Origin: Adineta vaga
Taxonomy: Eukaryota; Rotifera
Length of the DNA: 64,000 bases
Direction of reading: 5' to 3'
Assembly (NCBI GenBank): GCA_021613535.1
Contig: CP075493.1
Coordinates: forward strand, 11,594,001 to 11,658,000
Each line of letters begins with the position of its first letter. Within the stretch, counting starts at the first letter, position 1. Shown here in pieces: positions 44,781 to 56,157 of this stretch. The notes under the pieces are model-generated. The model ran no database searches and was not told where the DNA came from. It was given only the letters and a program-made list of their open reading frames with translations. Made by a program: the position numbers and the translations under genes.

Positions 44781-46671
44781 TCAAAATACAAGGAACGAAA
44801 AATAACATAAAACACGTGTTTTTATTCTTCTTTCCTCTGTTACTCTCATAATGTGACGATAAAAACACAGCGAATTTTCTCGTTAGTTGAATAATACGAG
44901 TGCTTTCAATCGATCTATCTTATACTAAATATTTTTATGACTGAAATCCTTCAGATTGTAATATTCAACATAGAATAAGTAGATGTTTCGTTTCAACTTG
45001 TTTACTCGTACTTTTGTTTTCCGTTACCACCATCAAATCGATTTTTATTGAAGAACAGAGAGGACATTTAATTAAATACTCATGAATAACGACAGAAAAG
45101 AAGAAAAAAAATCTTTCTCAAATCAACACAATGTTAGCGTCAACAGATGACACCTGTTGCCGCTAATTTTATTTAGTATATATATATATATATATACTCT
45201 GTTCTTTTTATCTACAATACTTGGCGTATGGCTTATCTAATAGTTCAGCGAAAAATGTTCTTTATTCAGGCTTATAATTTTTCATCATTTATACATAGAG
45301 AACAATGGATACACTAGTTCTTTCTAAGAACATCTTTAGTTATCAAGGATTCAATTATTTCAGTAATGCACTCCAAAACAACAACAGGATAAGATACATG
45401 ATTTAGTCGCATTTGTCGTACATCACAGACGCTTGTTACTATCGATTTTCAAGCAAATCCATTCTCTCCGCTTAGTGAAATATCTATAAGCAATATGTTA
45501 CATAGGGACACAGTTAGTCATATTCTTTTATTTTTCAATCATATACTCATACTATTGTCATTTACTCAAAGTATTGACAGTATTTGAGCAATGTTTAGCA
45601 CCTTTTACATATTGAAATACAATGCCGACTGATAGACACTAAAAACGTTGGATTTAGCTGCAAAGAAAACTAGATTATTATTTTTATTTCATGCAGACTC
45701 TGTAAGGGAACTGCTCTCCCTGTTGGTTGCATTCACTCTACAATCATTTGGAATAGAAATTTGAAGAACTATTTATATCGAACAACAGAATTCGTATGGA
45801 AGGTTCACACTATTTAAGTAAAATGCGGTTGATTTCATTCTCTTTGTGTGTTCATCTTATTTTCATTTTCGTCATTGCATTAGATACTGACCGTGCTAGA
45901 TCTTCAACAAAATGGAATCGACCTAGAATCTATATGACTTGCATGCAATATATTACCGCATGACAGAGTAAAGCATATTGTTTGATCTCCAACTGAGAGT
46001 ACACAATCAATATATAATATAGAGACGCTCACGACAAAACATTCGGTGGAATTATAGAAACGTTATATGAAAATATCTCTATATCATAATTGATGTTTTA
46101 ATTATATTTATCGGAGACACTTTAGCTATAAGAAAATAATTGCTAGTAATCATTTTCAGTCACCTTGGGAGTGTGGCAGTCAAACAAGCATGTAATAAAA
46201 AGTCTCAAACTCTTTGTGTAGTTATGTTGGAAATTTTTTTTTCCTCTTTTCTTCAAAGAAAAAATGTGTCAACATATTTCCTTACATGAGTTTTTTTTCT
46301 GACTGCGAAGCACGCATTAAATAAATTGTATTTTGAATTTCTCTTTTCTATACTTCCCTGGAACTTTTTATGCGCTACATAGAATGCTTTACAATACGAA
46401 AAACCCAAAGTAAAAGAGAAAAAGTTTGTTTGAAAATTCGTGTCCACTTCATAGTTGAAACAGCCGTACTGTCAGAAAATTCGCCGAAAACATTTTGTTA
46501 TTATTTTCGCATCCTTACAATTCACTGTGACAACATTGACTGTCTTTTACTGCATCAAGGCTTGATCCACAATTCGAAAAACAAAGTTTTTTCGTGGCAT
46601 AAGATTTACGAACAAATTGGCATATAAAAGAAAGATTTCGTTCGTCATTCGTTAGAAAAATTCATTCTGGA
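44781..46671. other. Intergenic, 1.9 kb
   Basis: AT-rich with a TA microsatellite near 45177-45197. Short open frames at 46253-46627 lack support. No coding remnant was recognised. Confidence 0.5.
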
Positions 46672-48651
46672 ATGAGTCGAAAACCAACGAAGAGCAATAC
46701 CAGTTCAAACACAATAAAATCCAAAGCTTCAACTGTCGCCAAGCCGCCTCCAGCTGCCGTCACAGAAACCCTTGTAGAAAAGTTCAAAAATTCTTGTACA
46801 ACGCAACATTTTGCTTTAGTATGGCTCGATGAAAATTTCGACCAAAACAATCTCAATTGTCGCACATTGGTCGCACAGTTACAAACCATTATTAAAAAGC
46901 TCGATCTTTTTAATGATACGGATAATTGCATAGAATTCATCAATAGTATTCGAAACCTCGATGTTTATCTGATTATATCTAATCCAGAAGAAAAGATACT
47001 TCTTCGTTTTCATCGATTAGAACAAGTGAAAGCGATATTTGTTTTTGATGATACGAATTCATCGAAAGAATCCTGGATTGATCAATGGAAGAAAATTCGA
47101 GGTGCTTACACTAGTGTTGATGCACTATGTAAGTCTGTCAAGGAAACAGCCAAAGATTCCGATAATGAATTGAAGGAATTACATTTTATTTCTTCGAAAG
47201 ATATTGAAACTCGTGGTTTAGATGAACTCAATCAATCATTTATGTATACTCAATTAATTAAAGAAATTATTCTTGAATTGGACTATGGTAATGAATGTGT
47301 CCGAGAATTCGTTACCTATTCTATCGAAAATCGAGATAAATACAAACCTAAATTACAAGGTTTCGAAGAATTTCAACAAAATTACAAAAAACAGAAAACT
47401 CCAGTTTGGTGGTATACCAGAGACATCTTCGCTTATGAATTTGTCAATTGGGCACTGCGTAAACAAGAATTCGATGCGATCATTCGAGCAGGCTTCTTTA
47501 TTAATGATCTTCATCGTCATATTGCCGAATTACATGAAAATCAATTATTGAATGGCAAGACAGAATTGGTTGTCTATCGTGGTCAAGGTATGGATAAGGA
47601 AGATTTTACAGAGTTAAGAAATAGTAAAGGTGGTCTCTTAGCATTCAACAATTTTTTATCAACTAGTAGAGATCCGGCTGTTGCTCAGGGTTTTCTTTCA
47701 AGAGCATTGAAGAAGGGCTTTGCAGTTGGAATTGTTTTCATTATTACCCTTGATCCATCAATCTCATCAGCAGTTTATGCTGAGGTTGATGAGGTTAGTT
47801 GCTACGAGAAAGCAGAGGCAGAAATACTGTTCTCTTTAGCAACGGTCTTTCGTATTGGAAAAATACGACCAGTTCAACGTGATCCAGAAATCTGGGAAGT
47901 AGAACTTAGTTTAACCAGCAATGAAGATAGAGAACTTAATATTCTTATGGATCGTATACGAGTAGAAATCGAAGGATCAACACCTTTATATAAATTAGGT
48001 GCTTTGATGATTAAAGTCGGTCAATATAATAAAGCAGAAGAAATTTATTCTACGTTATTACAAGATACAAAAGATGAAGTAGAAAAAGCTAATCTTAACC
48101 ATCAGCTCGGTTTTATTAAGTATAAGCAAGGAAATCCAAGAAGAGCTTTACAGCTCTATGATGAAGTCTTAAAGGTTTATCAAAAAACTATTGGAGGTGA
48201 TCATAATAATGTTGCTGCGGTATACAACAATATGGGATTAGCCTACGATAGTCTGAAGGATTATTCACAAGCGTTAGTTCACTATCAAAAAGCCCAAAAA
48301 ATATATGAAAAAAATGCATCCACGAATGGACCAATTTTAGCTACATGTTACAATAACATAGCATCAATTTACGATCAAAAGCAAGATTATAAACAAGCAT
48401 TGTCCTACTTTGAAAAATCCTCTCAAATTTACGAAACTCAGTCTAGTGCAAATCATCCAGATTTGGCTACATTGAAGAATAACATTGGACTAGTTCATAT
48501 GAAAACAAATGACTACAAGAAAGCCTTAGAATGTTTTCAAACGGCTGTAAAAATTGGGACAAAAACATTACCTCAAGATCATGCAGATTTGCAGGCATAT
48601 AAAGAACATCTCAAGTTGGTGAATACAACATTAAATAATAAGTATAAATAA
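46672..48651 (+). CDS. Arginine ADP-ribosyltransferase with TPR repeats (intronless)
   Basis: 659 residues in one exon. After a basic tail, residues 40-165 form the N-terminal domain also seen in the ART-TPR gene at 4694-6899 (HFALVWLDENFDQNNLNCRT, VKAIFVFDDTNSSKESWIDQ). ART domain: Arg303 in VVYRGQGM, the Ser motif FLSTSRD (330-334), and ExE at Glu382/Glu384 in EKAEAEILF. The complete R-S-ExE set predicts arginine mono-ADP-ribosylation using NAD+. Residues 430-650 are five or so TPRs (AAVYNNMGLAYDSLKDYSQA, ATLKNNIGLVHMKTNDYKKA). No signal peptide. The reading frame is intact. The target is unknown; the TPRs probably select it. Confidence 0.92.
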   Translation: MSRKPTKSNTSSNTIKSKASTVAKPPPAAVTETLVEKFKNSCTTQHFALVWLDENFDQNNLNCRTLVAQLQTIIKKLDLFNDTDNCIEFINSIRNLDVYLIISNPEEKILLRFHRLEQVKAIFVFDDTNSSKESWIDQWKKIRGAYTSVDALCKSVKETAKDSDNELKELHFISSKDIETRGLDELNQSFMYTQLIKEIILELDYGNECVREFVTYSIENRDKYKPKLQGFEEFQQNYKKQKTPVWWYTRDIFAYEFVNWALRKQEFDAIIRAGFFINDLHRHIAELHENQLLNGKTELVVYRGQGMDKEDFTELRNSKGGLLAFNNFLSTSRDPAVAQGFLSRALKKGFAVGIVFIITLDPSISSAVYAEVDEVSCYEKAEAEILFSLATVFRIGKIRPVQRDPEIWEVELSLTSNEDRELNILMDRIRVEIEGSTPLYKLGALMIKVGQYNKAEEIYSTLLQDTKDEVEKANLNHQLGFIKYKQGNPRRALQLYDEVLKVYQKTIGGDHNNVAAVYNNMGLAYDSLKDYSQALVHYQKAQKIYEKNASTNGPILATCYNNIASIYDQKQDYKQALSYFEKSSQIYETQSSANHPDLATLKNNIGLVHMKTNDYKKALECFQTAVKIGTKTLPQDHADLQAYKEHLKLVNTTLNNKYK

Positions 48652-49369
48652 AAACCAATGATCTTCCGATAAAACTAGAATTGTCTGACATAAAATTCTT
48701 GGGAATCTCGATTCTCCTACATTTCTTAGTGTATTGTTCGATCTTGTTTTCTTTTACGAATGCGTATCATATTTTCTCGACTACAATACTTTAATAAAAA
48801 AACTTTCTCAACCTGCCCCATTATACGAAATGAAAGATAAAGATATGACGGTGATCAGAACAATACGTCGGTACATGATGTTTGTTAAGGGTCATACTTT
48901 GAAAAAGATACTAATGATTAGTCGTTATGTATTTGGCTAAATAGTGAGTAAGTAAATAAGACATGTTCTATCATGTTTCTTTGTCATCATTAATAATGTC
49001 AATTTTTAGCGCACATAATATGATATCGTTTAGACAACATTCGTGAAGAAGTGTACCTGCATCATGTGAAATATATAAGATTTATTATGCTAATTTCTCA
49101 AGTATTTAAAACAAATATAAATTCAATCTCTATGTACATAAACAGAAACAATATATATATATATACTCAGTTGATAGAATGACTTGCTTGATTTTCGTTA
49201 AATATTACTAGAAACAAGATTATAAACGTCAGTTGCATGGCAAAGAATAGATGCTTAGTTAAATCTTCAAGTCAGATAATATTTCAGAAGTCAATGATTA
49301 ACAAACTACATATTGAGTCTCAAATAAAAAGCCTTTCTATCATTATAGTTTTCTTCAAATCATTTTAGA
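48652..49369. other. Intergenic, no feature seen
   Basis: AT-rich, with a TA microsatellite around 49151-49166. An open frame at 48734-48940 has no supporting feature. Confidence 0.5.
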
Positions 49370-50570
49370 ATGTTCTCCTACTTCATTTTGTTACTCATAT
49401 TCACTAATATTAATGGGTTAAACGAACATTTATTCAAAAACATAAATAATGATCAACATAGAACGAGATTGGCAATAAACAATCGTATGGTTCTTTACGC
49501 TGATAATATTTTGCAAGGATTTATAACTGTGAGAAAACCATTTTCATCTAATCCAAATACAGACGATATTGTTTACTCTACAATCATTCAGCAAAGTGGT
49601 TATAATATCTCCTCTCTCTATATACATAATATTGCTACAGGTGCTAAGCCGAACAACAATAGTTCTGTGTTTGCATTGGTAGGAGAAGATCAAAATAATG
49701 ATTTATATTTAATAGTGATGTTGATAGACGTTACTTCTCCTGTTGATATTCGTACTATTTGGAGAAACTTGACACAGCCAAATATTGCAACCGACATAGT
49801 TCTTGGTATAGATTCTGAAAGTGCACATATATATGTCGTTCAACTTTCTTTAACCCTTTACTTCGATGTCAATTCAGAAGAAAGTCGAGAATATTACAAT
49901 AGTGAACTCTGGGATCGTCGAAGATTCATTCGTGGTGAAGCACTTGCTGTTACGAATGATCATCGTCTTTTTTTACTCGCATATAGAATGTCAGGATTTA
50001 AAATACGAGAACACAGGCAGAGATATGATCTTTGCTTATATACCGTTGATCTATCTAATGTGTCTAAGCCAATACCATTGGAAATAGTCAATTGGCCTAT
50101 ATATTTTTCACCGAAATTTCTCTCGGATCATCGAGAATATTCAACCTTATCAATTGTTCTGGATGAAGAACTAGATATATTAATTGCAGGTATTCCATCG
50201 ATTGATACCGTTGTTATTTTATCTATCCGAGATAAATCACAGGGTCCAGTTATTATCAAAGAGCATATTTCATTACAGAAAGGTATATTATTCGGCAAAT
50301 CAGTTGCACTTCTCGATAATAATACATATGCTGTACTAGCTTATGCAATACCAAGTTTAACATGGTTTACTTCTCAAATACAGGTGAGTAATACTAGAAA
50401 ATCTTTAACTAAATTTTAGTTTTATGCTATTTTCCATAGGTTTATTCTCTTTATGATAGGAATAAAAATCAACAACCAAGTTTTGTTTTTCCAAATAATC
50501 AACAGCCACTTCCGAAATCGAATACATTACAAATACCTTATCGTATAGTTAAATTTGTACCATGGGATTC

Positions 50571-50705
50571 TGTTAGCTCGTATTCGAGCTGACGATGTTT
50601 ATTTATTTTGTCTGTCTCAAAAGTAGAAAATAACATAGCTTTATATAGAAAAGGAGAAGGAGAAAGAGAAGGAGAGAGAGAGATATGTATGAATCATCGC
50701 TAACA
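50571..50705 (-). repeat. 3' LTR (left in window)
   Basis: 135 bp, starting TGTTAGC and ending GCTAACA, an unusually short LTR. Next to the polypurine tract. Confidence 0.95.
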
Positions 50706-50721
50706 CATCCCCTCTCCCTTT
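50706..50721 (-). promoter_or_regulatory. Polypurine tract
   Basis: Minus strand AAAGGGAGAGGGGATG ends exactly at the 3' LTR. It is the primer site for plus-strand DNA synthesis during reverse transcription. Confidence 0.8.
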
Positions 50722-50840
50722 AAACGTGTGTCCCCACACGAAGAGTTACAACACAAAGAAAATCGACAACAAGAAAATAAACAACACACCATGAAAATCA
50801 CAAAAAAATTTCATCATGTAGTGTATAAGTACATTAATGA

Positions 50841-51064
50841 TCAAGAATATAATAAAAAATTTGAAGTTTTTGTATTTAATTGCTCGATTTTCTGTCGATC
50901 TTGTTGATTCATAAATTGTAATTTTTCGAAATCTTTACGTAGAATTGATTCACGTTGTTTAATTTGTTTTTTCTCGGCAAGATCACTTTCGATTTGACGT
51001 CGATATTTCATGACTTGTTTTTCCTTGTAACATTCGATAATTGTAGGTAAATTTGATAGTTCTG
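50841..51064 (-). other. Additional reading stretch downstream of ORF3
   Basis: A coherent, highly charged minus-strand frame with coiled-coil character (ECYKEKQVMKYRRQIESDLA, ESILRKDFEKLQFMNQQDRQ) ends at a stop at 50841. It may be the C-terminal part of ORF3, separated by a poly-T tract (around 51460-51478) and frame changes, or joined by splicing (a GTAAGA donor-like site lies near 51535). Unresolved. Confidence 0.4.
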
Positions 51065-51491
51065 GTACTGGTGATGATCATCATAATCATGCGATAAGTA
51101 GTATATTGTGTTGTTTGATTTGTTCACATGAATTTAATTCTTCTAATAATGTTTTATCATTATTCCAAACGTGGTTCAATATAATAATATGATGTGTATG
51201 AAGATTTTCGTGGTGATGAACATGTTCCGGTAGATCGAAGTATATGTGATGATGAATATAATGAATTCGATAAACGTAAATCTGGTGAGGATGAGCTAGA
51301 CCAATCAGAATGACCAAGAGTAATGAAGATGATGACCATGATTGTAATTTGATTTGTAGTTGTCGCTAAAATATTTTGATGTTTGATTTTCATTTGTTTG
51401 TTCATGTTCACTTGTTGTTTCTGTTCTTGTTTTGTTTGTTTTTGTTTGTTTTTGTTTTTGTTTTTTTTTTTTTTTTTTGTTTTTTGTTTTT

Positions 51492-53000
51492 TCATTTTCG
51501 TTGTTTTTTCCATCTAATTTCGAATTGTTTCTTACCAAAATAATCGATTTTCACGATTGATTTGGCTTTTTCTTGTTGTTCGACCGACCTAAATCCGATT
51601 GACACTGTGTCGTGTTTCTCGTTGATTCTGATGTCGTGGCTGTGGTAAACTTCGTCCTCGGCCAATTGGGCTCGAATTTTGTGATAATCATATTCGTCGT
51701 ATATCGGCCTTTTCATCTTCAGTTGAAATTGGGGAAGGTGTTGCTTCTTCCATTTGAGTTTATCATTTTTTCGCCGCTGTATTTCCTTCTTTCGTTGACG
51801 TTGTTCTTCTTCTGTTCGTCGAGGTGGTTGTTGTTGTTGTTTTGGACCTAATTTTGGTTTTAAAATTTCAATTAATTCATCTTCAGTAGCATTAATTATT
51901 TGATTGACATAATCGTTGATGATTTTAATTGTAGTCGGTGGTTCCGCTTCACGATCTAATTCATTTTCAAGATTATGTCCGATTTCAAGTTCGATTTCTG
52001 GTGGTGTTGGATAATCATTCGTTGTTGTTGGATAATTTTGAAAGTAAAGTTCGGCTACTGATGAACAATCATTGATGGCGTATTGTACCATTGATCTACG
52101 TTCTTGTTTTTCTTTGTGTTCATCATATCTACCTTCGCTGAACCTTCTACTTCGCCATGTTTCAAGACTAAGATCCAAACCACAGTTCCATTCATTCTTT
52201 GTGTATGATTTGTCTAAGAATTTGTTGAATTTTTCTGCCACGACCGTTTGTAAACCTAAAGGAGGATTCAATTTTTCTTTCTTTTTATAATTACCAAAAT
52301 TAGTATCGAAGTTCCAATCATCATCATCGACATAGAGGATGAGTTCTTCACCAGGTGTGTCGATTTTCATCGACGCATCGTCGGTTGTCTCACGCCTTTC
52401 CATTTCTGGATGCGTATCGTAAATTTGACTTGGATTACTGATATAAAATTGCAAGTTACATTCACGAATTGCATCTAAATGAATAAGATTTAAATGATGA
52501 AAAGAATCAAATTCTTGCTCGATTGGTCCCCATGTGATTATCTCGTTGTTGTTGCTGAAGATGGTGTCGCATAGTTGTTTGATTTTTTGGTATAATATCG
52601 ATTGTTTGTCCGGCAAATAACAGGTTTCGATCAAAACAACCGTTGAATCAATTGTTGAGTGGATCATTTGGATTTGGATGAGAGCTCCATTTGTTCGTGG
52701 TTCACCTTTCCGTAATAATTTCCATTGAGATTCTGTGTCGACAACGAATCTTCTCGTCTTTGTTGCTTTTTTGATTAAATCTTCAATTGATTGTATGGTC
52801 GATTGATGATGTACGTGGACGATTTCGAGATTTGCTGATGGACGATATTCGGGATGTAATCCTCGAAGTTCTTCATTCTTCTCCATCTGTCGTTGGTTTC
52901 TCATCCAGCTTGATTTTGGTGATTTTGTTGAGTGCATTCTACTATTAGAAAATAAATAAAGTAAATAAAGTGGTTTACTAGGTAGTCTGGCGGCGGTCAT
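51492..53000 (-). CDS. ORF3: DEDDy-type 3'-5' exonuclease of the retrotransposon
   Basis: Up to 502 residues; the Met at residue 22 (about 52937) may be the true start, after a possible splice acceptor. The three exonuclease motifs are visible: ExoI with Asp88 and Glu90 in RFVVDTESQWKLL, ExoII with Asp165 in WGPIEQEFDSFHH, and ExoIII with Tyr307 and Asp311 in YAINDCSSVAEL. That is the full DEDDy set for two-metal 3'-5' cleavage of RNA or DNA. The C-terminal ~100 residues are very basic (RQRKKEIQRRKNDKLKWKKQ), suiting nucleic-acid binding. DEDDy ORF3s are known from several bdelloid LTR families. The role in the element's life cycle is unknown. Confidence 0.75.
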   Translation of the reverse strand: MTAARLPSKPLYLLYLFSNSRMHSTKSPKSSWMRNQRQMEKNEELRGLHPEYRPSANLEIVHVHHQSTIQSIEDLIKKATKTRRFVVDTESQWKLLRKGEPRTNGALIQIQMIHSTIDSTVVLIETCYLPDKQSILYQKIKQLCDTIFSNNNEIITWGPIEQEFDSFHHLNLIHLDAIRECNLQFYISNPSQIYDTHPEMERRETTDDASMKIDTPGEELILYVDDDDWNFDTNFGNYKKKEKLNPPLGLQTVVAEKFNKFLDKSYTKNEWNCGLDLSLETWRSRRFSEGRYDEHKEKQERRSMVQYAINDCSSVAELYFQNYPTTTNDYPTPPEIELEIGHNLENELDREAEPPTTIKIINDYVNQIINATEDELIEILKPKLGPKQQQQPPRRTEEEQRQRKKEIQRRKNDKLKWKKQHLPQFQLKMKRPIYDEYDYHKIRAQLAEDEVYHSHDIRINEKHDTVSIGFRSVEQQEKAKSIVKIDYFGKKQFEIRWKKQRK

Positions 53001-53563
53001 TCCGGTGAAAGGTTATCCTTTCGTTCTGCTTTCTTCTGTTTTTCTTCGTAATTTTCCATGCTTTTGTTTTTCGTTTCCTAAAATTTTTCATTCCTTTGTT
53101 GTCCTTTTTCTTTCTTTCCTGTCCGTTATATATATATATATATATACTCGCGTCGTCATATACGCGTATAGATGAAAGTGGCATGACTATATGATCTTGT
53201 TTACATCTTTTTCTTTCCTGTTCTGTGATGTGGTGAGATCGACCGTGTCGTGTTCTTGTAAGGTAATCGGCTTCGTCCATATGGATCATCCGTCGTATCA
53301 TGTCGTCTGCACGTGATCGCCATGATATATCGATTAAATGTTCATATGAATAGAAAAAAAATAGATGTCGCTTATACATATATGACTATGTGATATATAT
53401 ATATATATCTTTGATAGCCCCATCTTATCAGTGAGAAGGGGAAACCTATCTCCCCGACATGATCTGCTAAATCAAATTCATGTATTTTATTCATATAAAT
53501 ATACATTTTAATGAAGTCAATTATGTTCACAGTCGATTTACACCTTTCCCTAGTGGGATGTGC

Positions 53564-56157
53564 TTAGTCATGTAAATTCCATCGTTCTACTAATGGAACG
53601 ATGACATCCATTGTAACTTGTTTTGTTAATGTTGTTTTCTTCACATGTTGTACAATGAATGTTTTTCTTCCTAATTGTTCGATAATTCGAAATGGACCTT
53701 CGTACCTAATATCGAATTTGTTTCGAAAACTTCTGGTTTTAATCAGGACTAAATCATTAATTTTGATCGATAATTCTTGTCGATGTTGATCATATCGAGT
53801 CTTATATTGTTGCTGAGATTTATGAATATTTTTCCGTGCATCATCTGTTAATTTTTCCAGGTAATTTCGAAGTTTTTCTCCATGTTCAGTGTCGTTTGTA
53901 AGTGAAATAAGTGTCCGTTGTTGATCGAATGGAAGACTAGCTTGTCGACCGTGCATCATTTCAAATGGTGTATGTTTTGTTGTTGCATGTATGGATGTAT
54001 TGTAATTAAATGTAACGAATTGCAATATTTCATCCCAATCTGTACGTTGATCATTGCATAATGATGCTATTTTTCCGTCCATTGTTGCATTAAAACGTTC
54101 AATTTGTCCATTTGTTTGTGGATGATAAGCTGTTGTATATAAATGAGTGACACCAAGTTTCTTAAGCAAATTGTTCGTTGTTTCTGCTGTGAAGTGAGTA
54201 CCATTATCAGTTAAAATGCATGTTGGTGTTCCATATTTCAAGATAACATCGTTGGTAATGAAATCAACTGTTGTTTTTGCTGAACAATCGCGAACTGCTT
54301 TTGTTATGACAAATTTTGATAAGACATCGGTTAACGATATAATGTATCGATTACCGCGTCGTGTTGTTGGATTTATTGGTCCATGGAAATCCATACTAAG
54401 TAATCTCCATATTCCATCAGGTGGTGGTATCGGTTGTAATTTTCCTGGTGGTTTTTGACGACGATGATTGTTCTGTGCACATGGTAAACAGGATTTAACA
54501 TGATTTTCAATATCTGCTATCATTGTTGGCCAGTAATATCGTTCTTGTATTTTTCGTATTGTTTTATCACGTCCAAAATGTGCACCATTACCAGGTGTAT
54601 CATGATAAATTTTTAAAATATCAGCACGCATTCTTCCCTGTGGAACAAATGGTACTGCTAAAATTGATGATTTTTGTCTTCGTAATAATAATCCGTCTTC
54701 TATTGTATATTGCTTTTGTTTGTTGATGTTGGTTTTAATTTGTTTCACGACATCATCTTGTTCCTGTGCTTCCCTGAGATTGTCCAAATCAAAGGGTATG
54801 ATCCGATTCGGATCATCCTCCGATTGAGTTTTCGCTTCTTTCCCTTGCGGGATGAGCTCATTCTGCTGTTGTAATTTTGCTTGAGCTCGTGTAATAGCTG
54901 TGATTATTCGTACAGGTGGATGTTCATGGTTGGACGTTGGTGATGATGTTTCTGTTTGTGTTGATTTCGTTTCATATTGGAGTTGGTCGTCGTTATCTTC
55001 ATGAGCTATTTCCACCGGTGATCTAGATAAATAATCTGCCATATTATTCTTCTTACCTTGTATATGCTTCACCTTGAATCGATATTCAGCTAGTCGTAAT
55101 CGCCAACGTTCACACCTTTTGTTCAGTTGTTCTTTGTTGTTGAAGTGGACTAATGGTTCATGATCTGTTTCTAAAATAAATTCCTGTCCACGAAGATATT
55201 TGTCCCATTTCTCCACAGCTTGAACGATTGCATAACATTCTTGTTCGATGGTAGGCCAGTTAATTTGTGTTTTGGTTAATTTCTTCGACATGTATGCTAG
55301 TGGTCGATCACCATTTGGTGTAATTTGTAATAGAACAGCACCAATTCCATCGACACTTGCATCCGTTTGTAATTTAAATTGCATATCATCATCAGGTAAA
55401 TTGAGGATAAGATCCGTTGTTAAGATGTGCTTCAGTTGATGAAATGCTGTTCGTGCTTCTTCTGTTAATTCGAATTTTATTTTCTTGTTATTCTTCTGCT
55501 GTTGTAATGTTGTTGGTGAATATTTGTGTAGTGGTGCTGCAATGATCGAGAATTTTGGAATGAATTTGCGATAATATTCCGCCGCTTTGACGAATCGGAA
55601 TGCCTCTTCTGCTGATGTTGGGTCACGAACAGCTGCTAAATCACGAATATTTTCTGGATCTGGTTGAATTGTACCTTGCTTGATGATGTGTCCGAGAAAT
55701 AATATTTCTGTACGTGCGATTTCACATTTTACTATATTTAACTTGAAATTTGCGTCATTCAGTAATGAACATACTTCTTCAATATGTCGTACATGTTCCA
55801 GAAATGTTCGTGAATATATTATAATATCATCGATGTATGCCAACATGTGCTTCCATCGATTCGGACCGAGTATTTGATTGACAATTCGTTGAAAAGTTGG
55901 TGGTCCATTTGTAAGTCCTTGTGGTAATACTTTGAATTGGAAATGACCATCTCTTGTAGAAAATGCTGTTTTTGGTCGATCGGCTTTGTCTAATGGTACT
56001 TGAAAATAACCTGCTTTGAAATCAAATTTGCTAAAATATGTTGCTTGGGTTAATTGATCATAAATATCATCAATTCGTGGTAATGGAAAAGCATCTTTAG
56101 TTGTAATTTGATTGAGTCGACGATAATCTACACAAAATCTTGTTGTTCCATCTTTCT
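53564..56157 (-). CDS. Pol, 3' part: RT (rest), RNase H, integrase
   Basis: One frame is open from the RT break near 56157 down to the stop at 53564. RT: catalytic YIDD in MLAYIDDIIIYS. RNase H: FKLQTDASVDGIGAVLLQI, with later Glu and Asp in TIEQECYAIV and ILETDHEPL. Integrase: HHCC zinc site (CLPCAQN with upstream His residues in HDTPGNGAHF), and the D,D-35-E core with Asp in LSMDFHGP, Asp in CILTDNGTHF and Glu in QTNGQIERFNA. The C-terminus (RYEGPFRIIEQLGRKTFIV) is the usual GPF/Y-like module, without a chromodomain. RNase H and integrase look intact; RT is not continuous with the upstream frame. Confidence 0.9.

Noticed and set aside
46253-46627. Short frames on both strands
   Set aside because: No motif and mutually overlapping.
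52978-53379. Separate ORF between pol and ORF3
   Set aside because: Low-complexity basic text with a TA microsatellite inside; more likely untranslated spacer of the element.
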